A stretch of DNA of 5,848 nt, taken from an uncultured Eubacteriales bacterium (GTDB lineage: Bacteria > Bacillota > Clostridia > Peptostreptococcales > Anaerovoracaceae). The DNA is taken from positions 1 to 5,848 of the forward strand of contig CADCOV010000141.1 in the NCBI GenBank assembly GCA_902803185.1, written 5' to 3'. Below, one piece after another: positions 1 to 5,848 of the stretch. How positions within the stretch are numbered: position 1 is the stretch's first letter; every line of letters starts with the position of its first letter. Below the pieces are notes generated by a model. That model ran no database searches. It had not been told where the DNA came from and saw nothing but the letters and a program-made list of their open reading frames with translations. The position numbers and the translations under genes were made by a program.

Positions 1-11
1 AAGTTAATTAC

Positions 12-62
12 GGGTGGTCCTCTGTAGTAATCGGCTGCACGAACACCTTGGAGGGAAGGAGG
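12..62 (+). promoter_or_regulatory. Possible L19 (rplS) mRNA leader, including the rplS Shine-Dalgarno
   Basis: This GC-mixed stretch lies directly in front of rplS. GGTG at 13-16 is complementary to CACC at 44-47. CCTC at 19-22 is complementary to GAGG at 51-54 and also to GAGG at 59-62, which is inside the Shine-Dalgarno AAGGAGG (56-62). Pairing of 13-16 with 44-47 and of 19-22 with 51-54 would cross, so it would be a pseudoknot; pairing 19-22 with 59-62 would hide the ribosome binding site. A short L19 leader thought to let L19 repress its own synthesis is known upstream of rplS in low-GC Gram-positive bacteria. The position and complementarity fit, but I matched it by eye and not to a covariance model. 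The ribosome binding site itself is clear, 11 bases before the start codon. Confidence 0.45.
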
Positions 63-73
63 AACCCAGAACA

Positions 74-424
74 ATGAACATTTTAGATTCAGTTGCACAG
101 GATTATCTCAAGAATGATATCCCTGCTTTTAATGTGGGTGACCAGGTCAGAGTCCACATTAAGATCAAAGAAGGTAACAGAGAAAGAATCCAGAACTTCG
201 AAGGCTTCGTGCTTAAGAAGCAGAACGGCGGCATCAGCGAGACCTTCACTGTCAGAAGGATCGCGTCCGGCGTCGGCGTCGAGAAGACTTTCCCGATCCA
301 CTCGCCTTGGATCGACAAGATCGAGGTGATCAGAAGGGGCGATGTCAGAAGAGCTAAGCTCAACTACATGCGCGGCAGAACCGGTAAGGCTGCCAAGATC
401 AAGACCAAGGATGGTCAGAAGTAG
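74..424 (+). CDS. rplS: 50S ribosomal protein L19
   Basis: Ribosomal protein L19 (bL19) is a component of the large subunit at the interface with the 30S subunit. The 116-residue product has the family's usual length. Conserved blocks are visible in order: [10 protein letters not shown] (19-28), the [12 protein letters not shown] segment (33-44), [14 protein letters not shown] (57-70), FPIHSP (73-78) and the basic [12 protein letters not shown] segment (91-102). The ATG at 74 is chosen because family homology begins at MNILD and AAGGAGG (56-62) precedes it. An in-frame GTG at 14 would add 20 unconserved residues and would read through the leader. Arginine is written almost only as AGA or AGG (10 of 11 codons), unlike the CGC/CGG-rich genes downstream, as expected for a highly expressed gene under codon selection. 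A terminator follows 14 bases after the stop, so it may be transcribed separately from the genes that follow. Confidence 0.98.
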   Translation: MNILDSVAQDYLKNDIPAFNVGDQVRVHIKIKEGNRERIQNFEGFVLKKQNGGISETFTVRRIASGVGVEKTFPIHSPWIDKIEVIRRGDVRRAKLNYMRGRTGKAAKIKTKDGQK

Positions 425-438
425 TCTTTGGATGCAGG

Positions 439-468
439 GCGGTACAGGAAACTGTACCGCTTTTACTT
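439..468 (+). terminator. Rho-independent terminator of rplS
   Basis: A perfect 9-base-pair stem (439-447 with 452-460, GCGGTACAG against CTGTACCGC) is capped by a GAAA tetraloop and followed by TTTTACTT. It lies 14 bases after the rplS stop. The form is typical of a strong intrinsic terminator. The T-run is interrupted by AC, so some readthrough into the next gene is possible. Confidence 0.9.
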
Positions 469-482
469 ATATATGATATAAT
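453..482 (+). promoter_or_regulatory. Sigma-A type promoter, extended -10, for the DUF218 gene-rbgA-rnhB unit
   Basis: A perfect TATAAT (477-482) is preceded by TG at 474-475, giving the extended -10 form TGnTATAAT. The best -35 candidate is weak (TGTACC at 453-458, spacing 18) and falls inside the downstream arm of the rplS terminator. An extended -10 can work without a good -35. The start of transcription would be near 488-491, giving a 5' leader of about 25 bases before the ATG at 515. No other candidate of this quality was seen in the short gaps before rbgA and rnhB. Confidence 0.65.
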
Positions 483-514
483 GTGAGCAGCATTTTGATG
501 ATGGTGGTACGTCC

Positions 515-2002
515 ATGGTTACGAGAAAAGAAAAACTGATCTTCCTCTTGATAGCGGTATCGCTGCTCCTGTTCTCCGCGGCAGCAGTAGGTGTCAGCGG
601 GAAGACCTATACACTGCGCGCGACAGAATGGATCAATGCGACGAGCCTGGATGATCTCAAGATCGAGCTCGAGCGCGGAAACGATGTGATAGAGATCACG
701 GATCCTTCCTTCCAGGACGGGACGCTGGAGATCAAAGTCAGAGCCATTAGAGAGGGTAGTGAGTATGTCACCGTCACCGACACGGATACTTCCCGCTACT
801 ACGAATTCTATGTGCATCCGAACGGGCTCCTGACCTACAGTGACTATTTCGGCCGGTTCAACGGGGATATCGTGATTCCTTTCGCGTTCCTGATCCTGGT
901 CATAGCAGCGCTCTTCATCACCATCGCCGCGTATAAGCGAAGCATGGCGGTCAGCATGTATCGGTACCGGAATGTCGCGACCCTGGGCCTTTTGCTGTTC
1001 CTTTCGGGCGCCGCCATCGAGCAGCTGTTCCAGCTTCTGCGGTATAACGGGATCCTGGACACGATCCGATCCCTGTCCTCCACGATGCAGCTGATCTCGA
1101 TGTTCCTGCTGCCGGTGGCATTCCTCGCCTCTGCGGTTATGACGGTGAGCAGCTTCATCCTGATGCGGCGGGAAGGCCGCAGCTGGCAGAACATGCTGGG
1201 CGTCATCCTTGGCTTGTGTCTGTGTGTGCTGACGATCCTCCCGATGATCACGGATTATCTGCTCTTCTGGACCCCGGTCGGGAACTGGGTCGATGTGCAC
1301 AGAGAGGACGCGCCGGACGGCTATGTGCTGGAGTTCTTTGAGACCGCCATATTCGGGATCGTCGCCTATGTGGAATGTATCCTCATCGCGACGATCATCC
1401 TGGCACTCAAGGCCGCGCGGCATGTACCGAAGTTCAACAAGGACTATATCCTCATCCTGGGATGCATGATCAGGCCGGACGGGACGCTGACCCCGCTGCT
1501 GCAGGGCAGGGCCGACCGGGCTATCGAGTTCGGCAGAATGCAGGAAGAGGCGACAGGAAAGAAAGTCACCTTCGTGCCATCCGGCGGACAGGGCTCTGAC
1601 GAAGTCATCCCGGAGGGCAGGGCGATCGAGCGCTATCTTCTGGAACAAGGGGTCCCGCAGGACCGCATCCTGACGGAGGACCGCTCTGCCAATACGTATG
1701 AAAATATGGCGTTCTCCAGGGCTTTGATCCGGGAGCATGCAGAGACGGAAGATCCTGAGATCGCGTTCTCCACGACGAACTACCATGTCTTCCGTTCGGG
1801 CATCCTGGCGGAGGAGATGGGCATCCGGACGGAGGGGATCGGCGCGAAGACGAAGCGCTATTTCTCCCTGAACGCGTTCGTCAGAGAATTTGTCGCGACT
1901 CTGGTGACGGAGAAGAAACTGCATGTGAGGATCATCGTCCTGATGACCCTTCTGTCGGCGTTCTTCAGCAGCCTCCTTTATTACAATGCCCTTAAAATAT
2001 AG
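515..2002 (+). CDS. Multi-pass membrane protein with C-terminal YdcF/SanA/ElyC (DUF218) domain
   Basis: The 495-residue product has a first membrane helix at about 8-28 after a basic MVTRKEK start. A probably extracytoplasmic, strand-rich region of about 90 residues follows (29-117). Helices lie near 119-139, 153-174, 191-216, 227-252 and 272-299, then a DUF218 domain at about 309-460 and a last helix at about 471-491. DUF218 marks are ILILGCMIRPDG (312-323), SGGQG (356-360), the conserved Glu 368, a DRSANTYEN block (389-397) and TTNYHVFRSG (420-429). Family members YdcF, SanA and ElyC are linked to envelope integrity and lipid-carrier metabolism in Enterobacteria, but no activity is firmly assigned and I infer none here. 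Basic loops at 141-152, 217-224 and 299-309 would put the DUF218 domain in the cytoplasm. A weak GGTGG (503-507) precedes the ATG by 7 bases. The gene is co-directional with rbgA, 11 bases downstream, and occupies the slot where lepB is often found. Confidence 0.9.
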   Translation: MVTRKEKLIFLLIAVSLLLFSAAAVGVSGKTYTLRATEWINATSLDDLKIELERGNDVIEITDPSFQDGTLEIKVRAIREGSEYVTVTDTDTSRYYEFYVHPNGLLTYSDYFGRFNGDIVIPFAFLILVIAALFITIAAYKRSMAVSMYRYRNVATLGLLLFLSGAAIEQLFQLLRYNGILDTIRSLSSTMQLISMFLLPVAFLASAVMTVSSFILMRREGRSWQNMLGVILGLCLCVLTILPMITDYLLFWTPVGNWVDVHREDAPDGYVLEFFETAIFGIVAYVECILIATIILALKAARHVPKFNKDYILILGCMIRPDGTLTPLLQGRADRAIEFGRMQEEATGKKVTFVPSGGQGSDEVIPEGRAIERYLLEQGVPQDRILTEDRSANTYENMAFSRALIREHAETEDPEIAFSTTNYHVFRSGILAEEMGIRTEGIGAKTKRYFSLNAFVREFVATLVTEKKLHVRIIVLMTLLSAFFSSLLYYNALKI

Positions 2003-2013
2003 GAAATCGAATC

Positions 2014-2865
2014 ATGATAGAGAACATCAACTGGTATCCGGGACACATGAAGAAGACCCGGGAACTCATCGCGGAGAACCTGAAGATGGTGGATCTGGTC
2101 GTCGAGGTGATCGACGCCAGAGTGCCGGTCTCCAGCCGCAACCCGATCATCGATGAGCTCGTGTCGGGGAAACCCCGGATCATCGCTTTGAACAAGATGG
2201 ACCTGGCGGACGGGGCGGAGAACCGCAGGTGGAAGGAACGCCTCGGACAGGAGGCGGAGGCCGCGCTGCTGCTGGACAGCAACAAGGGCGGCGGGATCGG
2301 CGAACTGCTCGCGGCCCTGGTGAAGATCCAGGACCGGCTGAATGCGGAGAAGGCCAGAAAACGGCCTCTGAGGCTGATGATCGTCGGGGTCCCTAACGTG
2401 GGTAAATCTTCCCTGATCAACCGCCTGACGGGCAAAAAAAGCGCCAAGACGGGCAATAAACCGGGAGTCACCAGGGGCAAGCAGTGGCTGACCCTGTCGA
2501 ACGGCATGATGCTGCTGGACACGCCGGGGATCCTTTGGCCGAAGTTCGAGGATCCGCAAGTGGGCCTCAAGCTGGCCTTCTGCGGCTCCATCAAAGACGA
2601 GATCCTGGACCAGGATTCTCTCGCCCTGGAGCTGATCCGCTACCTGGGCAGGGAATATCCATCCCTCCTCGCGGCCAGATACAAGCTGGAGGAGATCGAC
2701 GAGGACGCCCTCGTCAACATGGAGGCCATCGCGGCGAAGCGGGGGTTCCTGCTGCCGGGCAAGCGCATCGACTACAGCCGCTGCGCCCGCACCGTGCTGG
2801 ACGAGTTCCGGGCGGGCACCATCGGCCGGATCACGCTGGAGAAGGCGCCGGCGGAGGAGGCTTAG
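2014..2865 (+). CDS. rbgA: Ribosome biogenesis GTPase RbgA (YlqF), 50S assembly factor
   Basis: RbgA is a circularly permuted GTPase that acts late in 50S subunit maturation in Gram-positive bacteria. At 283 residues it is the size of the B. subtilis protein. GTPase motifs occur in the permuted order that defines the family: G4 NKMD (60-63), a G5-like SNKGG (89-93), G1 GVPNVGKSS (125-133), G2 within KPGVTRG (149-155, Thr 153), then G3 DTPG (169-172). The N-terminal WYPGHM (7-12) carries His 11, the equivalent of the catalytic His in the B. subtilis WFPGHM motif. Residues from about 200 onward form the helical C-terminal domain that contacts the ribosome. AGGAAA (2001-2006) lies 7 bases before the ATG and overlaps the upstream stop. 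Only 2 bases separate it from rnhB, so the two are co-transcribed and perhaps translationally coupled. Confidence 0.97.
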   Translation: MIENINWYPGHMKKTRELIAENLKMVDLVVEVIDARVPVSSRNPIIDELVSGKPRIIALNKMDLADGAENRRWKERLGQEAEAALLLDSNKGGGIGELLAALVKIQDRLNAEKARKRPLRLMIVGVPNVGKSSLINRLTGKKSAKTGNKPGVTRGKQWLTLSNGMMLLDTPGILWPKFEDPQVGLKLAFCGSIKDEILDQDSLALELIRYLGREYPSLLAARYKLEEIDEDALVNMEAIAAKRGFLLPGKRIDYSRCARTVLDEFRAGTIGRITLEKAPAEEA

Positions 2866-2867
2866 AC

Positions 2868-3536
2868 ATGACGAAGGAGGAACGGCTGGAGAAGGCCAGA
2901 GCCAGGGCGGAGGAGCTGAAGCGCTATGAGCGGGAGCTCCGGGCGAAGGGCTACCGGTGCATCGCCGGTGTGGACGAGGTGGGCCGGGGGCCTTTGGCGG
3001 GCCCGGTGGCCGCGGCCTGCGTGGTGCTGCCGGAGGACTTTTCGGTCCTCGGTGTGGACGACTCCAAAAAGCTGACGGAAAAGAAGCGGGAGGCCCTCTA
3101 CGACGAGATCCTGGCGAACTGCGTCTGCTGGGGGATCGGCTCCCGGCCGGCGGAGGTGATCGACGAGGTGAACATCCTCGAGGCCACCAAGCTGGCCATG
3201 ATCTCCGCCATCGACGAGGCAGACATGATGCTGAAGGAGAAGACGGGAGAGACCATCGACTTCGTGATCTTCGACGCCATGCGGATCCCGGCGGTGGACA
3301 AGGCCCAGATGTCCCTGATCAAAGGGGACGCGAACAGCGTGTCCGTGGCGGCCGCCTCCATCGTGGCCAAGGTCTGGCGGGACCGCCTGATGAAGCGCTA
3401 CGACGAGGAGTATCCGGGCTACGGGTTCGCCTCCAACAAAGGCTACGGCACCCGGGCCCACTACGACGGCCTCAAGGCGGGCGGCCTCACGCCGATCCAC
3501 AGGAGGAGCTTCCTGAGGAACCTCTCCGAACACTGA
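2868..3536 (+). CDS. rnhB: Ribonuclease HII
   Basis: RNase HII cuts the RNA strand of RNA-DNA hybrids and starts removal of single ribonucleotides misincorporated in DNA. The 222-residue product has GVDEVGRGPLAGPV (34-47), which supplies catalytic Asp 36 and Glu 37 and the GRG loop that reads the ribo-deoxyribo junction. The other two catalytic acids are Asp 136 (in IFDAM) and Asp 154 (in KGDANSVS), followed by AAASIVAKVWRDRLM (161-175). NKGYGTRAH (190-198) contains the junction-sensing Tyr 193. Residues 1-30 form a charged, probably helical lead-in common in Firmicutes. The ATG at 2868 is chosen because GGAGGAGG (2853-2860) lies 7 bases upstream and the conserved domain starts soon after. 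The same frame stays open back to 2484, but that part overlaps rbgA and is proline/glycine-rich shadow sequence. The gene ends the plus-strand unit before the shared terminator. Confidence 0.97.
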   Translation: MTKEERLEKARARAEELKRYERELRAKGYRCIAGVDEVGRGPLAGPVAAACVVLPEDFSVLGVDDSKKLTEKKREALYDEILANCVCWGIGSRPAEVIDEVNILEATKLAMISAIDEADMMLKEKTGETIDFVIFDAMRIPAVDKAQMSLIKGDANSVSVAAASIVAKVWRDRLMKRYDEEYPGYGFASNKGYGTRAHYDGLKAGGLTPIHRRSFLRNLSEH

Positions 3537-3557
3537 AACTGGGAAATAAACATAACA

Positions 3558-3584
3558 AAAAAGAGGGCTCATCGCCCTCTTTTT
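3558..3584. terminator. Bidirectional terminator between convergent rnhB and leuB
   Basis: An A-run, a GAGGGC/GCCCTC stem with the 5-base loop TCATC, and a T-run form an 11-base-pair symmetric hairpin (3558-3568 with 3574-3584). On the plus strand it ends in T-rich sequence after rnhB (stop at 3536). On the minus strand the A-run becomes the U-run after leuB (stop at 3600). One element can therefore end both transcripts. The 63-base convergent gap 3537-3599 holds no other feature that I can see. Confidence 0.9.
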
Positions 3585-3599
3585 GCGCGCTTATAAGAT

Positions 3600-4673
3600 T
3601 CACAGGAGTGCCGCGACGGCGTCGCCGGTCTCCTTGGTGGACAGGCAGGTCATCCCTTCGCTCATGATGTCCGCGGTGCGCTTTCCTTCGGCCAGGAAGG
3701 CGGAGACCGCCTTTTCGATGGCGTCGGCCTCTTCGGAGAGGCCTAAGGTGTAGCGGAGCATCATCGCCACGGAGAGGATGGTGGCCAGCGGGTTGGCTTT
3801 GCCGGTGCCCGCGATGTCCGGGGCGGAGCCGTGGACCGGCTCGTACATGCCGAAGTTCCCGTCTGCCAGGGAAGCGGACGGCAGCATGCCGATGGAACCG
3901 GTGATCTGGCTGGCCTCATCGGAGAGGATGTCGCCGAACATGTTGCTGGTGACGATGACGTCGAACTGGGAAGGATCCCGGACCAGCTGCATGGCGGCGT
4001 TGTCCACGTAGTAGTGGTTCAGCGTGACCTCCGGATACTCGGCGGCGATGCGGTCCACGGTGGCTCTCCAGAGGCGGGAGCTCTCTAAGACGTTGGCCTT
4101 GTCCACGCTGGTGACCTTTTTGCGGCGCTTCATCGCCATGTCGAACGCGGTGCGGGCGATCCGCTCGATCTCAGGGACGCTGTAGAACTCCACGTCATAG
4201 GCCGCTTCCGCACCCTCGGCGGTGGTGGTCCTGGCGTGCTCTCCGAAGTAGATGCCGCCGGTGAGCTCCCGGACGATCAGGATGTCCAGGCCCTCCCGGA
4301 TGAGCTCCGGCTTCAGCGGGGAAGCGGCGGAAAGCTCCGTGAAGATCTGGGCAGGGCGCAGGTTGGCGTAGAGGCCCAGGGCCTTTCTCAGGCCCAGCAA
4401 AGCCTTCTCCGGCCGGTTCGGTCCCGGCTGGTCATCCCATTCCGGGCCGCCCACGGCGCCCAGCAGCACCGCGTCGGAGGCCTTGCAGATCTCGATGGTC
4501 TCCTGCGGCAGGGTGTTTCCGGTGGCGTCGATGGCGGCGCCGCCCGCCAGGACTTCCGTGTAAGTGAAGGTGTGTCCGAATCTTTCTCCGACCTTGTCGA
4601 GGACCTTCAGGGCCTCGTTCACGACCTCAGGTCCGATGTGGTCGCCCTTGACGACCGCGATGTTGTACTGCAT
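3600..4673 (-). CDS. leuB: 3-isopropylmalate dehydrogenase
   Basis: LeuB oxidises and decarboxylates 3-isopropylmalate with NAD to give 2-oxoisocaproate, the third dedicated step of leucine synthesis. The 357-residue product has the usual length. Substrate residues are visible: Arg 96 and Arg 106 in [13 protein letters not shown] (95-107), Arg 135 and Tyr 142 in [10 protein letters not shown] (135-144), Lys 192 in VDKANVL (190-196), Asp 224 (YVDNAAM), and Asp 248 and Asp 252 in [11 protein letters not shown] (246-256). The NAD site [18 protein letters not shown] (278-295) has Asp 286, as in NAD-dependent members. The [10 protein letters not shown] block favours LeuB over isocitrate or tartrate dehydrogenases. 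The N-terminal motif reads GDHIGPE (10-16), not GDGIGPE. The start is set by AAGGAG on the minus strand (4682-4687), 8 bases upstream and overlapping the end of leuD, which stops only 5 bases before this ATG. Confidence 0.97.
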   Translation of the reverse strand: MQYNIAVVKGDHIGPEVVNEALKVLDKVGERFGHTFTYTEVLAGGAAIDATGNTLPQETIEICKASDAVLLGAVGGPEWDDQPGPNRPEKALLGLRKALGLYANLRPAQIFTELSAASPLKPELIREGLDILIVRELTGGIYFGEHARTTTAEGAEAAYDVEFYSVPEIERIARTAFDMAMKRRKKVTSVDKANVLESSRLWRATVDRIAAEYPEVTLNHYYVDNAAMQLVRDPSQFDVIVTSNMFGDILSDEASQITGSIGMLPSASLADGNFGMYEPVHGSAPDIAGTGKANPLATILSVAMMLRYTLGLSEEADAIEKAVSAFLAEGKRTADIMSEGMTCLSTKETGDAVAALL

Positions 4674-4678
4674 GGCTG

Positions 4679-5173
4679 CTACTCCTTGATCTGTTCCTTC
4701 AGGCTCGCCATCAGGCCGCCTTTGTCGATGATGCTGCGGATGAAGTCAGGGAACGGGGCGGCCTGGAAGGTCTCTCCCGTGGTGATGTCCCGGATGATGC
4801 CGGTGGAGAAGTCCACCTCCACCTCGTCGCCCTCTTGGATGGCGTCCGCGGCCTCCGGGCACTCCATGATCGGCAGGCCGATGTTGATGGAGTTCCGGTA
4901 GAAGATCCGGGCGAAGGTCCGGGCGATGACGCAGCTGACGCCCGCCGCCTTGATGGCGATCGGGGCGTGCTCTCTGGAGGAGCCGCAGCCGAAGTTGTCG
5001 CCGGCGACGATCAGGTCTCCCTCCTTGACCCTCTGGATGAAGCTCTTGTCGATGTCCTCCATGCAGTGGGAGGCCAGCTCCTTGTGATCGGTGGTGTTCA
5101 GATACCGCGCCGGGATGATGACGTCGGTGTCGATGTTGTTGCCGTATTTGAAAACGGTGCCTTTCGCGTCCAT
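4679..5173 (-). CDS. leuD: 3-isopropylmalate dehydratase, small subunit
   Basis: LeuD is the swivel-domain subunit that pairs with LeuC to isomerise 2-isopropylmalate to 3-isopropylmalate. The 164 residues match the short form found in Clostridia and archaea, not the roughly 200-residue enterobacterial form. Motifs are [13 protein letters not shown] (13-25), the [14 protein letters not shown] block (58-71), and [14 protein letters not shown] (88-101). The YLNTTD loop (24-29) lies where substrate choice is determined in this family; gene context with leuB and leuC supports isopropylmalate over homoaconitate or citraconate. AAGGAGG on the minus strand (5179-5185) is 5 bases before the ATG and overlaps the leuC stop; the intergenic gap is 10 bases. 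Confidence 0.96.
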   Translation of the reverse strand: MDAKGTVFKYGNNIDTDVIIPARYLNTTDHKELASHCMEDIDKSFIQRVKEGDLIVAGDNFGCGSSREHAPIAIKAAGVSCVIARTFARIFYRNSINIGLPIMECPEAADAIQEGDEVEVDFSTGIIRDITTGETFQAAPFPDFIRSIIDKGGLMASLKEQIKE

Positions 5174-5183
5174 CTTGTCCTCC

Positions 5184-5848
5184 TTATTCAGTGATCTCGC
5201 GCGGATCGGCGATGCGCCCGGCGATGGCGGATGCGGCTGCGACGTACGGGCTGGCCAGATAGATCTCCGAGGTCACGTGGCCCATGCGTCCGACGAAGTT
5301 GCGGTTGGTGGTGGAGACGCATCTTTCCTCCGCCGCCAGGATGCCCATGTAGCCGCCCAGGCAAGGGCCGCAGGTCGGGGTGGAGACGATGCAGCCGGCG
5401 TCGATGAAGTCGTCGATGTAGCCCAGCCTGATGCACTCTTTATAGATCTTCTGGGTGGCAGGGATCACGATGGCCCTGACGCCCTTGGCGATGTGGCGGC
5501 CTCTCAGCAGGTCTGCGGCGGCCTTCATGTCGGAGAGGCGGCCGTTGGTGCAGGAGCCGATGACGACCTGGTCGATGGCGATCTCACCGACCTCGCCGAT
5601 GGTCTTCGTGTTCTCCGGCAGGTGAGGGAAGGAGACCGTCGGCTCCAGGGTGGAGAGATCGATCTCGTAGACCGCGTCGTATTCCGCGTCCTCATCCGCT
5701 TCGTATTCGGTCCATTCCCTGTTCACGCGGCCCTTCATGTACTCCCTGGTCACGTCGTCCACCGGGAAGATGCCGTTTTTGCCGCCGGCCTCGATGGCCA
5801 TGTTGGCGATGCAAAGGCGGTCGTCCATGGAGAGGGAGGCCACGCCCG
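5184..5848 (-). CDS. leuC: 3-isopropylmalate dehydratase, large subunit (partial, N-terminus outside window)
   Basis: This is the C-terminal half of the aconitase-family catalytic subunit; about 220 residues are present of an expected 420 or so. The reading frame runs off the right edge at 5848. A GTG at 5841-5843 is an internal valine within conserved sequence ([10 protein letters not shown]), not a start. The three cysteines that hold the 4Fe-4S cluster are visible: one in GSCTNGR (minus strand, about 5546-5554) and two in [10 protein letters not shown] (about 5354-5383). Downstream come [10 protein letters not shown] and the [12 protein letters not shown] segment typical of the C-terminal end of the domain. 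It is followed by leuD after 10 bases and is the first visible gene of the leuCDB operon, whose promoter lies beyond the window. Confidence 0.96.
   Translation of the reverse strand, partial: GVASLSMDDRLCIANMAIEAGGKNGIFPVDDVTREYMKGRVNREWTEYEADEDAEYDAVYEIDLSTLEPTVSFPHLPENTKTIGEVGEIAIDQVVIGSCTNGRLSDMKAAADLLRGRHIAKGVRAIVIPATQKIYKECIRLGYIDDFIDAGCIVSTPTCGPCLGGYMGILAAEERCVSTTNRNFVGRMGHVTSEIYLASPYVAAASAIAGRIADPREITE

Noticed and set aside
14..73. GTG at 14 as an rplS start
   Set aside because: It would translate the leader and Shine-Dalgarno. L19 homology starts at the ATG at 74, which has its own ribosome binding site.
501..516. Small inverted repeat (ATGG ... CCAT) over the DUF218 gene start
   Set aside because: Only four base pairs with an 8-base loop, which is expected by chance; not enough to call a regulatory hairpin.
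467..1924. A 485-codon open frame on the minus strand, antisense to the DUF218 membrane protein gene
   Set aside because: Its codons are exactly complementary to the sense codons, so it stays open simply because the sense gene lacks TTA, CTA and TCA, which are rare in GC-rich genes. The product is rich in Arg, His, Gln and Asp, has no recognisable domain, and would run across the terminator and promoter. The sense product has clear membrane helices and DUF218 motifs.
1981..2559. Minus-strand open frames opposite rbgA
   Set aside because: The longest is again in register with the sense codons, with the same explanation. RbgA motifs on the plus strand are unmistakable.
2484..2867. Upstream extension of the rnhB reading frame (350-residue version)
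   Set aside because: It overlaps rbgA, is Pro/Gly/Arg-rich without homology, and the ATG at 2868 has a strong ribosome binding site.
2862..3572. Minus-strand open frame opposite rnhB and a plus-strand +1 frame over 2957-3667
   Set aside because: Both are shadows of GC-rich coding sequence. They have low-complexity Gly/Arg/His/Pro composition and cross the shared terminator.
4236..4901. Plus-strand open frame opposite leuB and leuD
   Set aside because: It spans the leuB-leuD junction and shows no recognisable domain; both minus-strand genes are certain.

Overview
This window reads as a chromosomal core segment of a GC-rich member of the Firmicutes, most likely a Clostridia-type anaerobe. The reasons are the strong AAGGAGG-type ribosome binding sites, short stem-loop plus T-run terminators, a Firmicutes-style leader in front of rplS, an rplS ... 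rbgA-rnhB gene order, and a short-form (164-residue) LeuD in a leuC-leuD-leuB operon. Genus cannot be set from what is visible. No phage, transposon, CRISPR, tRNA or rRNA sequence was seen.

Left part, plus strand: a short leader (about 12-55) that may be the L19 autoregulatory element, then rplS (ribosomal protein L19, 74-424), closed by a clean terminator (439-468). A good extended -10 promoter (474-482) follows directly. It appears to start a second unit of three genes: a seven-helix membrane protein with a C-terminal YdcF/SanA/ElyC (DUF218) domain (515-2002), rbgA/ylqF (50S assembly GTPase, 2014-2865) and rnhB (ribonuclease HII, 2868-3536). The gaps of 11 and 2 bases indicate one transcript. 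In many related genomes the slot between rplS and rbgA holds signal peptidase I (lepB); here it holds the DUF218 membrane protein.

Centre: rnhB converges on the leucine operon, and one A-run/stem/T-run hairpin (3558-3584) can terminate transcription from both sides.

Right part, minus strand: leuC (partial, cut by the right window edge), leuD and leuB, separated by 10 and 5 bases. Together they encode isopropylmalate isomerase (LeuC plus LeuD) and 3-isopropylmalate dehydrogenase (LeuB), which carry 2-isopropylmalate to 2-oxoisocaproate in leucine synthesis. The operon's promoter and any leuA lie outside the window.

Most of the window is ordinary housekeeping DNA. The points most worth a second look are the DUF218 membrane protein with an unassigned extracytoplasmic N-terminal domain, the Gly-to-His change in the LeuB GDGIGPE motif, and the possible L19 leader with its anti-Shine-Dalgarno pairing. 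I do not see a convincing new multi-gene system.
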